Part shown: in pieces, positions 47,501 to 57,065 of the stretch
Position numbering within the stretch: position 1 is the stretch's first letter
How the letters are laid out: every line of letters starts with the position of its first letter
Assembly (NCBI RefSeq): GCF_000969905.1
Contig: NZ_CP009520.1
Location: 2,108,001-2,172,000, forward strand
Source: Methanosarcina vacuolata Z-761
Lineage (GTDB): Archaea; Halobacteriota; Methanosarcinia; Methanosarcinales; Methanosarcinaceae
Direction: 5' to 3'
Length of the DNA: 64,000 nucleotides
Notes under the pieces: generated by a model
Seen by the model: the letters and a program-made list of their open reading frames with translations, nothing else
What the model was told of the DNA's origin: nothing
The model's database searches: none
Program-made: the position numbers and the translations under genes

Positions 47501-48613
47501 TTAACCGTTCTTAAAATCATTGCCATTTCTGGAAATTGTTAACTCATTTTCCCGGTCAGCGAAATGAACAATATTATGTAAAGAAGGCGCTGCGATACCT
47601 GCATTTATCAGGGCCTTGTAAATTGCCGTGTTGAGCCGATCCTCCAAAATCCTGGTTTCCACGAAGTTTTCTATCCAGCATCTGACTTTGAACTTCACTC
47701 CGAATTCTGTAAAATCGAATAAAAGTGCCTGTATCGGTTTATCTTGCATGACCCAGTCTTCGTGAGCCAGAGCCTCAAGAATCAGATTTCGCACGTACTC
47801 GATATCCGGGCCATAGGATACAATGACAAAGGTCTCGATACGAAACATCCTGTCGGGTATGGAATAATTTGTGACAAGTTCTTTGCCGATAACAGAATTG
47901 GGAATTGCTACCTCACGGTTATCCCTGGTAAGAATGCGAGTTGACCGCCAGCTTATCTCTATCACATCCCCCCAGGTGCCGAGCTTTTCTATTAGTATAC
48001 GGTCTCCAGCCCTGAAGGGGCGATCTATGGAAATTGCAATCCCCGTAATGATGTCAGAAAGCGTATTCTGGGCTGCAAGGCCAATTATAATGCCTCCGAT
48101 ACCGAGAGCAGTAAGTGATTGATGAAAAGCAGCCGTTGTGATCCCGAAACGCTCAAGAAGTATGATTACGGCAAAAAAACTGAAAACCAGCTGAGAAGTA
48201 TATTGTATGGAGCGAACTGCCCTGCGGTCGATTTCTTCCCTATCCTTCAGGGGTACCCTGGAAAGGTACCAATCTGAAATGATGGACATCAAGCTAAGAA
48301 CAATATGCGTCCCTATACTCCAGTAGAGAAGGAAAAAGAAATTATCTATAAGTTCTGCATAGAGACTGAAATACTTACTGAACAGCCTTACTGCGGCTTG
48401 CGTACTCTGCAGAATGATGATGCTCAACAGGATGCTTTCTAAAAGGAGGAAAATCTTATCTGCAGCTTTTGTTTCTGTCTTTTTGATTGCCGGCCAGAGC
48501 CAGCGCTTCAAAATTGATCGGCTGATTATTAAGGCACCGATCATAGCTAACAGAATAACGACCAGCCTCAAGAGAACTATGCTGAGTGACAGCATCCGTC
48601 CAATATCGATCAC
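47501..48613 (-). CDS. MscS-family mechanosensitive channel 1
   Basis: A 370-aa small-conductance channel protein. Four or five N-terminal helices are followed by the pore helix region (FHQSLTALGIGGIIIGLAAQ) and the beta domain with FRAGDRILIEKLGTWGDV, then a C-terminal alpha/beta domain. It should release osmolytes on hypo-osmotic shock. GTG start with GGGGGATATAA upstream. A 366-aa paralogue lies at 52298-53398, similar throughout, and a 3' relic of a third at 56380-56430. Confidence 0.9.
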   Translation of the reverse strand: MIDIGRMLSLSIVLLRLVVILLAMIGALIISRSILKRWLWPAIKKTETKAADKIFLLLESILLSIIILQSTQAAVRLFSKYFSLYAELIDNFFFLLYWSIGTHIVLSLMSIISDWYLSRVPLKDREEIDRRAVRSIQYTSQLVFSFFAVIILLERFGITTAAFHQSLTALGIGGIIIGLAAQNTLSDIITGIAISIDRPFRAGDRILIEKLGTWGDVIEISWRSTRILTRDNREVAIPNSVIGKELVTNYSIPDRMFRIETFVIVSYGPDIEYVRNLILEALAHEDWVMQDKPIQALLFDFTEFGVKFKVRCWIENFVETRILEDRLNTAIYKALINAGIAAPSLHNIVHFADRENELTISRNGNDFKNG

Positions 48614-48854
48614 TTATATCCCCCGAGCTTTGGATCTGTTGATCCCACAAAATCATCAGGTATGCCCTTCTTACCTCCCCCCTTTATAGACCAGGTATCA
48701 GCTATTTACTGTGCAGCGAGACAAGTTCTGCGGGACTGTAAGAATTCAGTGTCAGGTTATTGAGCACAAAAATTTCGTAAACTCTTTGCACTCATAGACT
48801 GAAAGAGGTACAGAGGACGCTGAATCTGTCAGCCTGTCTTCGGTTAGACGACTT

Positions 48855-49238
48855 TTACTTAGAGAATCGTTCCCCTTCTCCCATTGATGACATCGCATAC
48901 AACACGGTACGCTCCAGGCCTTGTTCACGGTCGACATGAGCCTTTTGGTATTCCGGACTGTTAATCATCTCCAGAAAGACTTTGCGCGAAGGATACTCAA
49001 CAAGTATAATGGCATCCCATGTTTCATCGCCCACAAGCAATTCGGTAGCCTTACCTGAATAGACTACGCGTGCGCCACGTGCTTCAAGTATCTTCGAGAC
49101 GTTTTTCATGTAACGTCCGTATGCCTGGGCTCCTTCTTCACCCCTGAACTTCAGCAGGTTCAGCATAACAACGATGCTTTCATCCGGATTCGAGGCCAGG
49201 GCACGCAATGCTTCATCATTTGGTAGAATCGAACTCAT
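48855..49238 (-). CDS. DUF1330-family protein
   Basis: A 127-aa ferredoxin-like-fold protein. VVMLNLLKFRGEEGAQAYGRYM and WDAIILVEYPSRKVFLEMI with SPEYQKAHVDREQGL are typical of DUF1330 (dimeric alpha/beta barrel). Function unknown. AAGGAG is 6 bases before the ATG. It lies between sulfatase 2 and MscS 1 in the same direction. Confidence 0.88.
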   Translation of the reverse strand: MSSILPNDEALRALASNPDESIVVMLNLLKFRGEEGAQAYGRYMKNVSKILEARGARVVYSGKATELLVGDETWDAIILVEYPSRKVFLEMINSPEYQKAHVDREQGLERTVLYAMSSMGEGERFSK

Positions 49239-49319
49239 ACATACTCCTTCTGTAGTTCCGTGATACCTTTAAGAGGTGAAAATGGCCCAAAAATCATTAA
49301 TCGTTTTCATACTCTTAAG

Positions 49320-49440
49320 TGGTTATTTTTGTGCCATTCTCACTCTCGTTTCAGATTTATTTTCAATCTATTCTATAAACACTTTATATCATAGCCTACA
49401 GATCTCAGATGTAAAGGATACTGAATCTGCCAGACTGTAT
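49320..49440 (-). repeat. anSME leader repeat, copy 2 (dead start)
   Basis: Matches 46692-46797. The maturase ATG is present but the codons read M-A-Q-K and then TAA, so only the leader and first codons were copied. It lies directly after the sulfatase 2 stop. Confidence 0.7.
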
Positions 49441-49444
49441 CGCT

Positions 49445-51796
49445 TTATTGCCGGGCCATGACCATACGCGCTTCAGCTTCCTTATCCTCGATCAACTGGC
49501 CGCTTACATCCACGGTCACGCTATATATCTTGCCGGTAAACTCAAAAGGCGGCTGGTATTCAGGCACAACTGGCGCTCCATGAGCTGCGCCGCAGCTTAA
49601 CCCGGTTATCCCCCATGAAAGCGGAGTCGTCACAGGTACATCAATTTTGCCGACCAGCTTTTTATCTATATAGAGTTGAGCTATTCCCGGTGCACCCTTG
49701 CCGTTAGCAGGATCTGGCTTACCTGTCACCTCGAACTCGAAACCGAGTTGATGTCGCCCTTCAGGAATATTCTCACCGGACTCTACATGATAGAAGGCCT
49801 TGGTCACGTAATTGTGTACCCAGTGCAGCTTTCCGCCTTTTACATAGAATATATAGCCAGCCTCAATATCACCCTGGGAGATCAAGACCCCTTCAGCACC
49901 TCCTGCAGGGATTTCGACGTCAGCTATGATACTATGCGGGCGGTTGAGGACCCGGACTGCTGCGTTTGCGGGAATCGGCTGAGTTCCGGGATAATAAACG
50001 TAGCTGGGCCTATCGGCTGTAATCTGCGGCCGTTCATCGGCAAAGCGCATGACTCCTCGAGAATCTATGGGTAGCACATTATATTTTCCGGCTTCTGCAT
50101 ACCAGGCGGAAATCATCGCTATCAGTCTGGGTCGATTATCTGCAGCCACATTATAGTTCTCTGCCCAATCCTTCTCGACGTGATAAAGCTCCCAGCCTTT
50201 TGCATCAAGCTCGGTCAGCACATCTGCCGTAATCGGTGCCCCGAAGAATTTTCCTGATTCTGTGAACGAAGGACCAGGCCATGGACATACGGCACGCCAG
50301 CCTTCGTGATACAGGGAGCGGTGCCCCATCATCTCGAAATACTGGGTGTGGTGCCTGGTAGGTGCACTGGCATTGTCCAGAGTATGTGCAAAACTTACGC
50401 CTTCAATAGGTGATTGGGTTACACCTTTGATAACCATCGGAGGTTCAATTCCAAGGCAGTCCAGAACCGTAGGAACCATATCGATAATGTGGGCATACTG
50501 AGTTCTGATTTCACCTCTGTCTTTTATTCCTTTGGGCCAGTGGACTATAAATGGGTCGCTGATACCGCCACGGTAGGTTTCACGTTTCCAGCGGCGGAAG
50601 GGTGTGTTTCCAGCAAAGGTCCAGCCCCAGGCATAATGGTTGAAAGTCTCGGGGCCCCCGAGTTTATCCAGAGCTGCGAGATTCTCCTCCACAGACTCAG
50701 ACACATTATTGAAAAATCTCATCTCGTTAGTCGATCCCGTAGGCCCGCCTTCTGAGCTTGCTCCGTTATCGGAAATCACCATAATCAACGTGTTTTCAAA
50801 TTCGCCAATATCTTTGAGGAACTGTAACAACCTGCCAATGTGGTAGTCGGTATGTTCCAGGAACCCGGCAAAGACCTCCATCATACGGGCATATACTTTC
50901 TTCTCCTCAGGAGAGCACTGGTCCCAGGGCTTGACATCCGGATCATGGCGAGATAGCTCTGTTTCTTTTGGGGAGATGCCCAGCTCCTTCTGCCGGGCTA
51001 ATGTCTTCTCCCGGTAAACGTCCCAACCTTCATCGAACTTGCCTTTGTATTTGTCTGCCCATTCTTTAGGAACGTGATGAGGGGCATGCATAGCTCCCGG
51101 GCAGAAGTACATGAAAAAGGGTTTGCTGGGTGCTATCTGTTTGGAGTCGGCAATGAACTGGATAGCCCTGTCCACTATGTCTTCATTCAGGGTGTACCCT
51201 TCTTCGGGAGTTTTTGGAGGGGCTACTGAGTGATTGTCATAGACCAGCTCAGGGTAATACTGGTGTGTATCTCCTCCTAAAAAACCATAGAAACGCTCAA
51301 AACCCCGTCCCAGAGGCCAGCGTTCATAAGGTCCGGCTGCCGAAGTCTGTTCTGCAGGTGTCAGGTGCCATTTGCCTATCGCATAGGTGTTGTAACCATG
51401 CTGCTGCAGTATCTCTGACAGAAAGCCGTTCTCAAAAGGTACATTGCCGCTATAGCCCGGATAGCCGGTTGAGCCTTCAGTGATGCAGGCCATATTATTC
51501 GAATGATGGTTTCGGCCGGTAATTATACACGAGCGGCTGGGAGAGCACAGTGCGGTAGTATGCATATTGTTATACCTGAGTCCTCCCGCAGCCAGGCTAT
51601 CAAAGTTAGGTGTCTGGATAGGGCTGCCATAGCACCCAAGTTGTCCAAATCCTGTGTCGTCCAGCACAATGAAAAGTACATTTGGAGCTCCCTCTTTGGC
51701 GCGCAATGGTTCCGGCCAGGCTGGTTCAGACTGGTCAAACGTGCGCCCGACAACTCCTGGAAAAGTGGTTCCTGATTTGTATTCTTTAAGCGGCAT
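49445..51796 (-). CDS. large Cys-type arylsulfatase, sulfatase 2
   Basis: A 783-aa sulfatase of the long arylsulfatase type. VLFIVLDDTGFGQLGCYG gives metal Asp residues, and the signature ALCSPSRS places the formylglycine precursor at C84. Other parts are IGKWHLTP, MVISDNGASSEGG and KRETYRGG. The C-terminal 200 residues form a beta-rich domain (VRVLNRPHSIIADVEIPAGG). No signal peptide. GGGGGAT lies 4 bases before the ATG. Its activation presumably depends on the maturase at 45380-46696. A decayed N-terminal copy lies at 54880-55175. Confidence 0.92.
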   Translation of the reverse strand: MPLKEYKSGTTFPGVVGRTFDQSEPAWPEPLRAKEGAPNVLFIVLDDTGFGQLGCYGSPIQTPNFDSLAAGGLRYNNMHTTALCSPSRSCIITGRNHHSNNMACITEGSTGYPGYSGNVPFENGFLSEILQQHGYNTYAIGKWHLTPAEQTSAAGPYERWPLGRGFERFYGFLGGDTHQYYPELVYDNHSVAPPKTPEEGYTLNEDIVDRAIQFIADSKQIAPSKPFFMYFCPGAMHAPHHVPKEWADKYKGKFDEGWDVYREKTLARQKELGISPKETELSRHDPDVKPWDQCSPEEKKVYARMMEVFAGFLEHTDYHIGRLLQFLKDIGEFENTLIMVISDNGASSEGGPTGSTNEMRFFNNVSESVEENLAALDKLGGPETFNHYAWGWTFAGNTPFRRWKRETYRGGISDPFIVHWPKGIKDRGEIRTQYAHIIDMVPTVLDCLGIEPPMVIKGVTQSPIEGVSFAHTLDNASAPTRHHTQYFEMMGHRSLYHEGWRAVCPWPGPSFTESGKFFGAPITADVLTELDAKGWELYHVEKDWAENYNVAADNRPRLIAMISAWYAEAGKYNVLPIDSRGVMRFADERPQITADRPSYVYYPGTQPIPANAAVRVLNRPHSIIADVEIPAGGAEGVLISQGDIEAGYIFYVKGGKLHWVHNYVTKAFYHVESGENIPEGRHQLGFEFEVTGKPDPANGKGAPGIAQLYIDKKLVGKIDVPVTTPLSWGITGLSCGAAHGAPVVPEYQPPFEFTGKIYSVTVDVSGQLIEDKEAEARMVMARQ

Positions 51797-51909
51797 TTAT
51801 CCCCCGATCTATTTTGGATTACCTATAAAATTTATAAAAATAAGGGTGTGGAGAGGAACTGAATTTACCCTGTACTCCCACTCATTTTCGTTTTGAATTT
51901 TTTTCTTGA

Positions 51910-52115
51910 CTTAAATAAAAGACAGATTTGTAGCAATGATTTCAAACTAGAACTGTTTCATGGAATCTTCTACTCTATCTCCTATGGCATCGCTAGTCAT
52001 CAAAAAGAGAGCTGAAGCGCCTTCAATTACTTCGCTGCATACTGACTTTATGAAATTCTCACTGATGCCTGCATGAGTCATGGAACCTGCAATACAGGCT
52101 AATTTTTACACTGTC
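51910..52115 (-). pseudogene. DUF1269 relic
   Basis: About 200 bp match the central part of the intact DUF1269 gene (55480-55690), including codons for LKQF-like and SALFLMTSDA-like stretches (TCATCAAAAAGAG.GCTGA). The 5' third and glycine-rich middle are missing and several stops occur. It lies upstream of sulfatase 2, the position the intact gene has relative to the sulfatase relic at 54880. Confidence 0.7.
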
Positions 52116-52297
52116 AACCCTCCCCAATAGAACCTCCGATATCTCCCCAGGCTCGGTGTTCAATAAATCACTTTATATAATTATTCTTTTATATATATTA
52201 TTTTATGCATGTTGACTAATTTTATCGGGTCTGCTGAGGAGGATTATTCTATAAAATTAAAGATGTTCTCTTCTTTCTGCTAATCTTATTTCCTTTT

Positions 52298-53398
52298 TTA
52301 ATCCTCGTTTCTTTTGGAAATTGTTAACACATTTTCCTTGTCAGCAAAATGAATAATGACATCAGAAGAAGGCATCGCTATATTTGCATTTATCAGAGCT
52401 TTATAAATTGTCGTATTTAATCGATCCTCTGAAACTCTTGTCTCCACGTAATCCTCTATCCAGCATCTGGCTTTGAGCTTCATTCCTGACCCTGTAAACT
52501 CGAGTAAGAGGACCTGTATGGGATTTTCATGCATGATCCAGTCTTCGTGCTTCATAGCTTCAATAATCAGGTTTCGTACGTACTCTATATCCGGGCCATA
52601 GGATACAACTACATCTATCTCGACGCGGTATATTTTATCGGGTATGGAATAATTAGTGATCAAATCCATTCCGATTACAGAATTGGGGATTATTACAAGC
52701 CTATTGTCTCTTGTAAGAATACGCGTTGACCTCCACCCAATCTCTACCACATCTCCCCACGTATCGAGTTTTTCGATCCGAATACGGTCTCCGATTCTGA
52801 AGGGGCGGTCAATTAAAAGCACAATCCCGGTAATGATATCAGCAAGGGTTGTCTGGGCTGCAAGTCCAATGATTATTCCACCGAGACCGAGAGCTGTAAG
52901 TGATGCAGTAAGTGCAGTACCCGTGATCCCGAAATGTCTCAGGAGTATAACTATAGCTAGAAAACCGAAAACAAGAAGAAATATGTATTGTATGGCGCGA
53001 ACGATTCGCTGGTCAATTTTTTCCCGATCCCGCAGGGGTACCCTGGATAAGTACCAGTTTGAAGTGATAGATATGAGGCGAATAATTATATAGGCTCCTA
53101 TACTCCAGTAGAGAAGGAAGAAGAAATCATCCACTAATTTTGAATAGATACCTACAGATTCACTGAACAGCCTTACTGTCGCCTGCATGCCCTGCAGAAT
53201 AATGTAAAGTAACAGGAGATTTTCCAGAAGGCGAAGAATTCGGTCATCAACCGTTGTTTTTGTCTTTTTGATTGCCGGCCAAAGCAAGCGCTTCAGAACT
53301 AATCGGCTTATTATTATGGCTCCTATTGTCAGTACCAGAATAACGGCCAGCCTCAGGAGAATTCTACCAAGCGGCAGTATCTGTTCAATTTCAACCAC
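52298..53398 (-). CDS. MscS-family mechanosensitive channel 2
   Basis: A 366-aa paralogue of the channel at 47501-48613 with the same helix pattern. TASLTALGLGGIIIGLAAQT is the pore region and DRPFRIGDRIRIEKLDTWGD the beta domain. GTG start with GGGAG about 8 bases upstream. It is preceded by the antiporter gene on the same strand (142 bp). Both channels appear intact, suggesting retained or dosage-related function in osmotic stress. Confidence 0.9.
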   Translation of the reverse strand: MVEIEQILPLGRILLRLAVILVLTIGAIIISRLVLKRLLWPAIKKTKTTVDDRILRLLENLLLLYIILQGMQATVRLFSESVGIYSKLVDDFFFLLYWSIGAYIIIRLISITSNWYLSRVPLRDREKIDQRIVRAIQYIFLLVFGFLAIVILLRHFGITGTALTASLTALGLGGIIIGLAAQTTLADIITGIVLLIDRPFRIGDRIRIEKLDTWGDVVEIGWRSTRILTRDNRLVIIPNSVIGMDLITNYSIPDKIYRVEIDVVVSYGPDIEYVRNLIIEAMKHEDWIMHENPIQVLLLEFTGSGMKLKARCWIEDYVETRVSEDRLNTTIYKALINANIAMPSSDVIIHFADKENVLTISKRNED

Positions 53399-53540
53399 TC
53401 ACATTTCTCCCAGTCCCTAATTGTTTATGCTCTGTGACCGGTAATGACCGCTTTTTATTTTCATATTTTGCAGTGCTCCGTGTTAAAATACAGCAGGGCT
53501 GCCTTTTTCACACTAATCATTTTCTTTTATACCCAGCTAA

Positions 53541-54827
53541 TCAGGTTTGATGGTCCAGGTTATCGGAGCTTATAGAAGGTTCTCCTCCTTTCTTCCTTTC
53601 AGGTGCATCAGTAGGCAGCGCCGCTACTATGCGGGAATACCACTCACTTCCAGGGCCTGCTGTAGCTCCCTGGACAAAAACGCTTAGAAAAACAGTCGTG
53701 ATCACGGCAAGAATTAGAGTTTCACTTCCCCCAATTCCTCCCGTTTCTTCCATAGCAATCAATAACAGAACAACAGATGCGAGACCTCTGGGCCCAAACC
53801 AGCCCAGAAAAAGTACGGTCTTAGTATGCAATTTCATGCCTATCAGGGAGATTGCCACAGGTATCATACGGATAAGCGTAAGGCTCAACACCGCATAGAT
53901 AAATATCGGCCAGCTGATTAAAAAAATTCTTGCAGCCGCTGTAATTCCGAATATGAAAAAAACTGCAAAACTAAGTATGCTTCCTTCAGCTTCTGTAAGG
54001 ATGATTTCTTCTTCTGTAGCTTTTATTTTACCTGCAGCCTGAGTAATGAGACCACCTGTAAAAGCGGCAATGAACCCACTACCGCCAATGAAGTCTGCTC
54101 CAAGCCAGGAAATGACAGCCAGAGACATAAATCCAATTTTGCGGTAAAGCCCCGTCATCCACCCGACTCTTACAGCTTTGCTCGAAAGCCATCCCCCTGC
54201 AAGCCCTATAGCTGCGCCCACAAGCACCCCTATACCTATCTGTTCAAACGCCAGGACGATCAAGGTACCTACTGGCCATTTTAGTGCCTCTCCTCTTGCT
54301 AGTATCAGAAAAAAGAGAAAGAATGGAATTGCACCCCCGTCATTGAGTCCACTCTCTACGTTAAGTGCCTGCCTGATTTTTGCAGGTACTTTTGTATTGT
54401 TAACTATTGCCTGACCAAGTCCTGCATCGGTAGGAGAAAGCATGGCTCCTATAAGACCTGCTTCTGCAAGTGTTATATCTTTTAAAAGAAAAGCGGCAAC
54501 AATAGCTCCGAAGGCAATTGTTAGCGGCGTTCCAATTATTAGAAGCCGTCCTGGAAGTTTCTCTTCACTCAATAGTGTTTGCAGCTCAATTTTTGAGGCA
54601 TCCGAGAATAAAGTCAGGACAAGTGCAAGCTCAGCTACACTAAGAACTGGAGTGCTGCTTGAAGAGAAACTCAAAAGGTCAAGTCCTTCTGGGCTGAGCA
54701 GCATTCCTGCTGCCACAAAGATCATAGGGGCTGTAACTACAGTACCTGAGATCCTTCGGGAGACAAGGCCAAAGAGAAAGAGCAGCACTGCAAAGGCTAT
54801 GACAAAATATTCAATTTCTGATGTCAT
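53541..54827 (-). CDS. Na+/H+ (cation/proton) antiporter, CPA family
   Basis: A 428-aa membrane protein with about 12-13 helices. Family features are LSPTDAGLGQAIVNNTKVP with the P-T-D element in place of the usual S-T-D/N-D site, NVESGLNDGGAIPFFLFFL (LNDG with the ion-binding Asp), FIGGSGFIAAFTGGL and FLGWFGPRGLASVVLLL (GPRGL). It should exchange Na+ or K+ for protons. The short hydrophilic C-terminal tail carries no RCK domain. Clustered with two MscS channels and DUF1269, it points to an osmotic or ionic stress cassette. Confidence 0.9.
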   Translation of the reverse strand: MTSEIEYFVIAFAVLLFLFGLVSRRISGTVVTAPMIFVAAGMLLSPEGLDLLSFSSSSTPVLSVAELALVLTLFSDASKIELQTLLSEEKLPGRLLIIGTPLTIAFGAIVAAFLLKDITLAEAGLIGAMLSPTDAGLGQAIVNNTKVPAKIRQALNVESGLNDGGAIPFFLFFLILARGEALKWPVGTLIVLAFEQIGIGVLVGAAIGLAGGWLSSKAVRVGWMTGLYRKIGFMSLAVISWLGADFIGGSGFIAAFTGGLITQAAGKIKATEEEIILTEAEGSILSFAVFFIFGITAAARIFLISWPIFIYAVLSLTLIRMIPVAISLIGMKLHTKTVLFLGWFGPRGLASVVLLLIAMEETGGIGGSETLILAVITTVFLSVFVQGATAGPGSEWYSRIVAALPTDAPERKKGGEPSISSDNLDHQT

Positions 54828-54879
54828 GAAAATTCCTTTTGTTTCAGGTTATGCCATTATGTTGCGTAGTCGATTGTTT

Positions 54880-55175
54880 TGGAATCTGCTTCTTGATCCT
54901 CCGTTGTACAGGCCATGTTGTTTGAATAGTGATTTCGGCCGATTTGTAAATGAGGCCTCCCGCGGCCAGGCTATCCAGGTTTGGTGTCTGGATAGGGTTG
55001 CCATAGCACCCAAATTGTCCAAAGCCTGTGTTGTCCAGCACAACGAACAGTACATTTGAAACACTCTTTTTGGCGTGCAATGCTTCGTTCAGGCTGGTTC
55101 AGACTGGACAAACGTGAGCCCGATAATTCCTGGAAAAGTAACTCCTGATTTGTATTCTTTGAGTGGCACCCCCTC
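54880..55175 (-). pseudogene. relic of a second large sulfatase (N-terminal part)
   Basis: The minus strand carries a decayed copy of the first ~90 codons of sulfatase 2: PLKEYKSG, FPGI, QSEPA, then VLFVVLDNTGFGQFGCYGNP and TPNLDSLAAGGL, then a jump to the region after the active site. Frames are shifted and the catalytic Cys region is deleted. It lies between the DUF1269 gene and the antiporter. Confidence 0.85.
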
Positions 55176-55220
55176 TATTAATTTTAAAATTCTGTTGAAG
55201 TAATAAAAATAAGGGGAAAC

Positions 55221-55308
55221 TTATTTGGCATGAAAGTTCTTTCAAGTACTTTCATTTCTTTGTGCCTGTGATTAGAAGAATTTCATATTCGTTTTTTGTT
55301 TTTCTCCC
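55221..55308 (-). repeat. dispersed 88-bp hairpin repeat, copy 2
   Basis: Inverted copy of 7512-7599. It lies upstream of the sulfatase relic start and downstream of the DUF1269 gene, with the stem GAAAGTTCTTTCAAGTACTTTC. Shared by two unrelated parts of the window. Confidence 0.65.
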
Positions 55309-55416
55309 CAATTCATCTTATATTGAATTATTTTTATTGAATTATTTTTCTTGCTTTGCAATCGATCCCAGAAATATTTACATTCCCGGGAGAGTGGCTT
55401 GCTTGTCTATCAAAAT

Positions 55417-55923
55417 TCAGTATGCAGGTGCTGCTTCTTCTTCGGCAAACGCTTCACGAAGTTTCTCTTCCTCTTCCTTAGACAGGTTGGATGCAATTAT
55501 CTCAAACTTGAACTGTTTCATGGATTCGAAGACCCTATCCTGTACAGCATCACTGGTCATCAAAAAGAGGGCTGAGGTGCCTTCTGTAACTTTGCTGCGG
55601 ACAGATCGGATAAAATCATCATTAATCCCAACATCCGCCATTGAACCGGTCAGTGCACCCAGTGTAGCTCCGACGACCAGGCCAAATATGGGGACAAAAA
55701 AGATCAGGCCAAATAGCATTCCCCAAAAAGCTCCGCTCAATGCACCCACGCCCGATAAATCAGTCAATTGTTTGGTTTTTGGTTTCTTTTTACCTTCAGG
55801 CCAGGTGACTATGGCTGCATCATGCAGGTTGATCAGATTCTGCTTGCTCAAATCCTTTACCACATCAAGTGCACGTTCTGCACCGTTAGCTGTGTCAAAT
55901 TTCAGAACTGTTAAAGTTGCCAT
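55417..55923 (-). CDS. DUF1269-family protein
   Basis: A 168-aa protein. The N-terminal alpha/beta part is MATLTVLKFDTANGAERALD, the middle is a glycine-rich amphipathic stretch typical of DUF1269 (GALSGAFWGMLFGLIFFVPI), and SALFLMTSDAVQDRVFESMK follows. Members are stress-induced membrane-associated proteins of unknown function. ATG 55923 has AAGGAG 7 bases upstream; the two preceding codons in frame are not needed. A 14-bp tandem repeat (TTTCAGATTTCTGC, about four copies) lies directly upstream at 55938-55995. Confidence 0.88.
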   Translation of the reverse strand: MATLTVLKFDTANGAERALDVVKDLSKQNLINLHDAAIVTWPEGKKKPKTKQLTDLSGVGALSGAFWGMLFGLIFFVPIFGLVVGATLGALTGSMADVGINDDFIRSVRSKVTEGTSALFLMTSDAVQDRVFESMKQFKFEIIASNLSKEEEEKLREAFAEEEAAPAY

Positions 55924-55937
55924 TCTCAAGCTCCTTT

Positions 55938-55995
55938 CTGCTTTTAGATTTCTGCTTTCAGATTTCTGCTTTCAGATTTCTGCTTTCAGATTTAT
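55938..55995 (-). repeat. 14-bp tandem repeat in the DUF1269 leader
   Basis: About four copies of TTTCTGCTTTCAGA-type units between the RBS of the DUF1269 gene and its putative promoter. Copy-number change here would alter the leader length. Confidence 0.8.
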
Positions 55996-56009
55996 TTCTG
56001 GTTATCGTG

Positions 56010-56430
56010 CCAGCCCGCCAATCAGGATTCTGGAGAAGAGCATCTCAGGTCCACAGTTTCTGGTGAGTATCCAGAGATAATTTATTTTTTCACCCAAAAA
56101 ACCAGGCATATCAAAAACCAGGCATATGATATTTCCACCTTCAAGCAAACAACTTGCTGAATGGTGACATATGGCTGCCGTTGGTATAATCCAAAAGGAA
56201 ATTTCGACTCTCCCCCTTATTGAACTGCGATATCCACCCCCAGAATTCACGGCCCCACAATTGCAATTGTATATTTAGATTTTTATGTATATTAGATTAT
56301 ACATATAATTCTATTTTAGTAGGATTTTAGTAGGTTCGCTGTTCTATAGAATCACAAGTCCATTTAAGTGCTAATATTAATTCCTGAAATCATTCTATTC
56401 TCTGGAAACCGTTGCCTTATTTTCATTTGA
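56010..56430 (-). promoter_or_regulatory. duplicated upstream region, copy 3, with MscS 3' relic
   Basis: 56010-56340 matches the region at 47030-47410. Directly beyond it, 56380-56430 (CCTGAAATCATTC.. TCTGGAAACCGTTG) matches the last codons of the two MscS genes (47510 and 52310). The unit 'promoter region beside an MscS 3' end' therefore occurs three times in this block. Confidence 0.6.
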
Positions 56431-56460
56431 ATACCCCGCTAGCTTGCTGCGGCGTGCACC

Positions 56461-56855
56461 AGCGCAACTTTGATTGTGATAAGCCAGATACTTGACCGGC
56501 TGAGCAGGCTAGAAGAAAAGTTCCAGGCACATGAAGAGTTAGCTTCCGGACATGGAGAAATTTCACAAGGAACAGCGCTTAAGGATGGGCAAATTTATTC
56601 CCTGCTAAAAGATCTGGTCGACCCAGGGGTAGGATGGATATCGTCAAACTGGGACTGGTAAAGGAAGTAATAGTCGACGGACCAAATGTAGACGTAAACC
56701 TTGTATTGACAACAAGCGCCTGCCCCATGATCGAGTACTTTAAGGAACAGATCCGGCGAAAAGTCCTGAGTGCGGAAGGGGTAGAAAAGGTTAATGTCAA
56801 TATCCTTGATGAGCCCTGGAGCTGGGACCGAACCAAAAAAAAGGTCGTTCATTAA
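56461..56855 (+). pseudogene. MIP18/DUF59-type protein, frameshifted
   Basis: Two overlapping frames make one MIP18 (PaaD/SufT-like) gene. Frame 1 gives a coiled N-terminal part (ILDRLSRLEEKFQAHEELAS) and GQIYSLLKDLVDPGVG; frame 2 (ATG 56634) continues MDIVKLGLVKEVIVDGPNVD and LTTSACPMIEYFKEQI with the conserved Cys. The usual sequence runs DPxxGMDIVxLG, so one base is missing between G and M. Frame 2 alone could start at its ATG behind AGGGGTAGG and yield a near-complete core. Role in Fe-S assembly is inferred from the family. Confidence 0.7.
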
Positions 56856-57065
56856 AAGTAAACGTCTGTTAAAAACTGTTTTAACTCACTTTTGGATTTT
56901 TTGTTTTCAAGACAAGGAATTAGAGGAAAGTTCATTTGGTAATCCAAAGGATAGACTTGAACTCATGCCTGGATTGAAGCAAAATAATCTATGCTATCTA
57001 TTTTCGAAAACCAAAAAGGAAAATTTTTAAACACCTACTTAATATGATTTTACGGTGTTTGGCAG

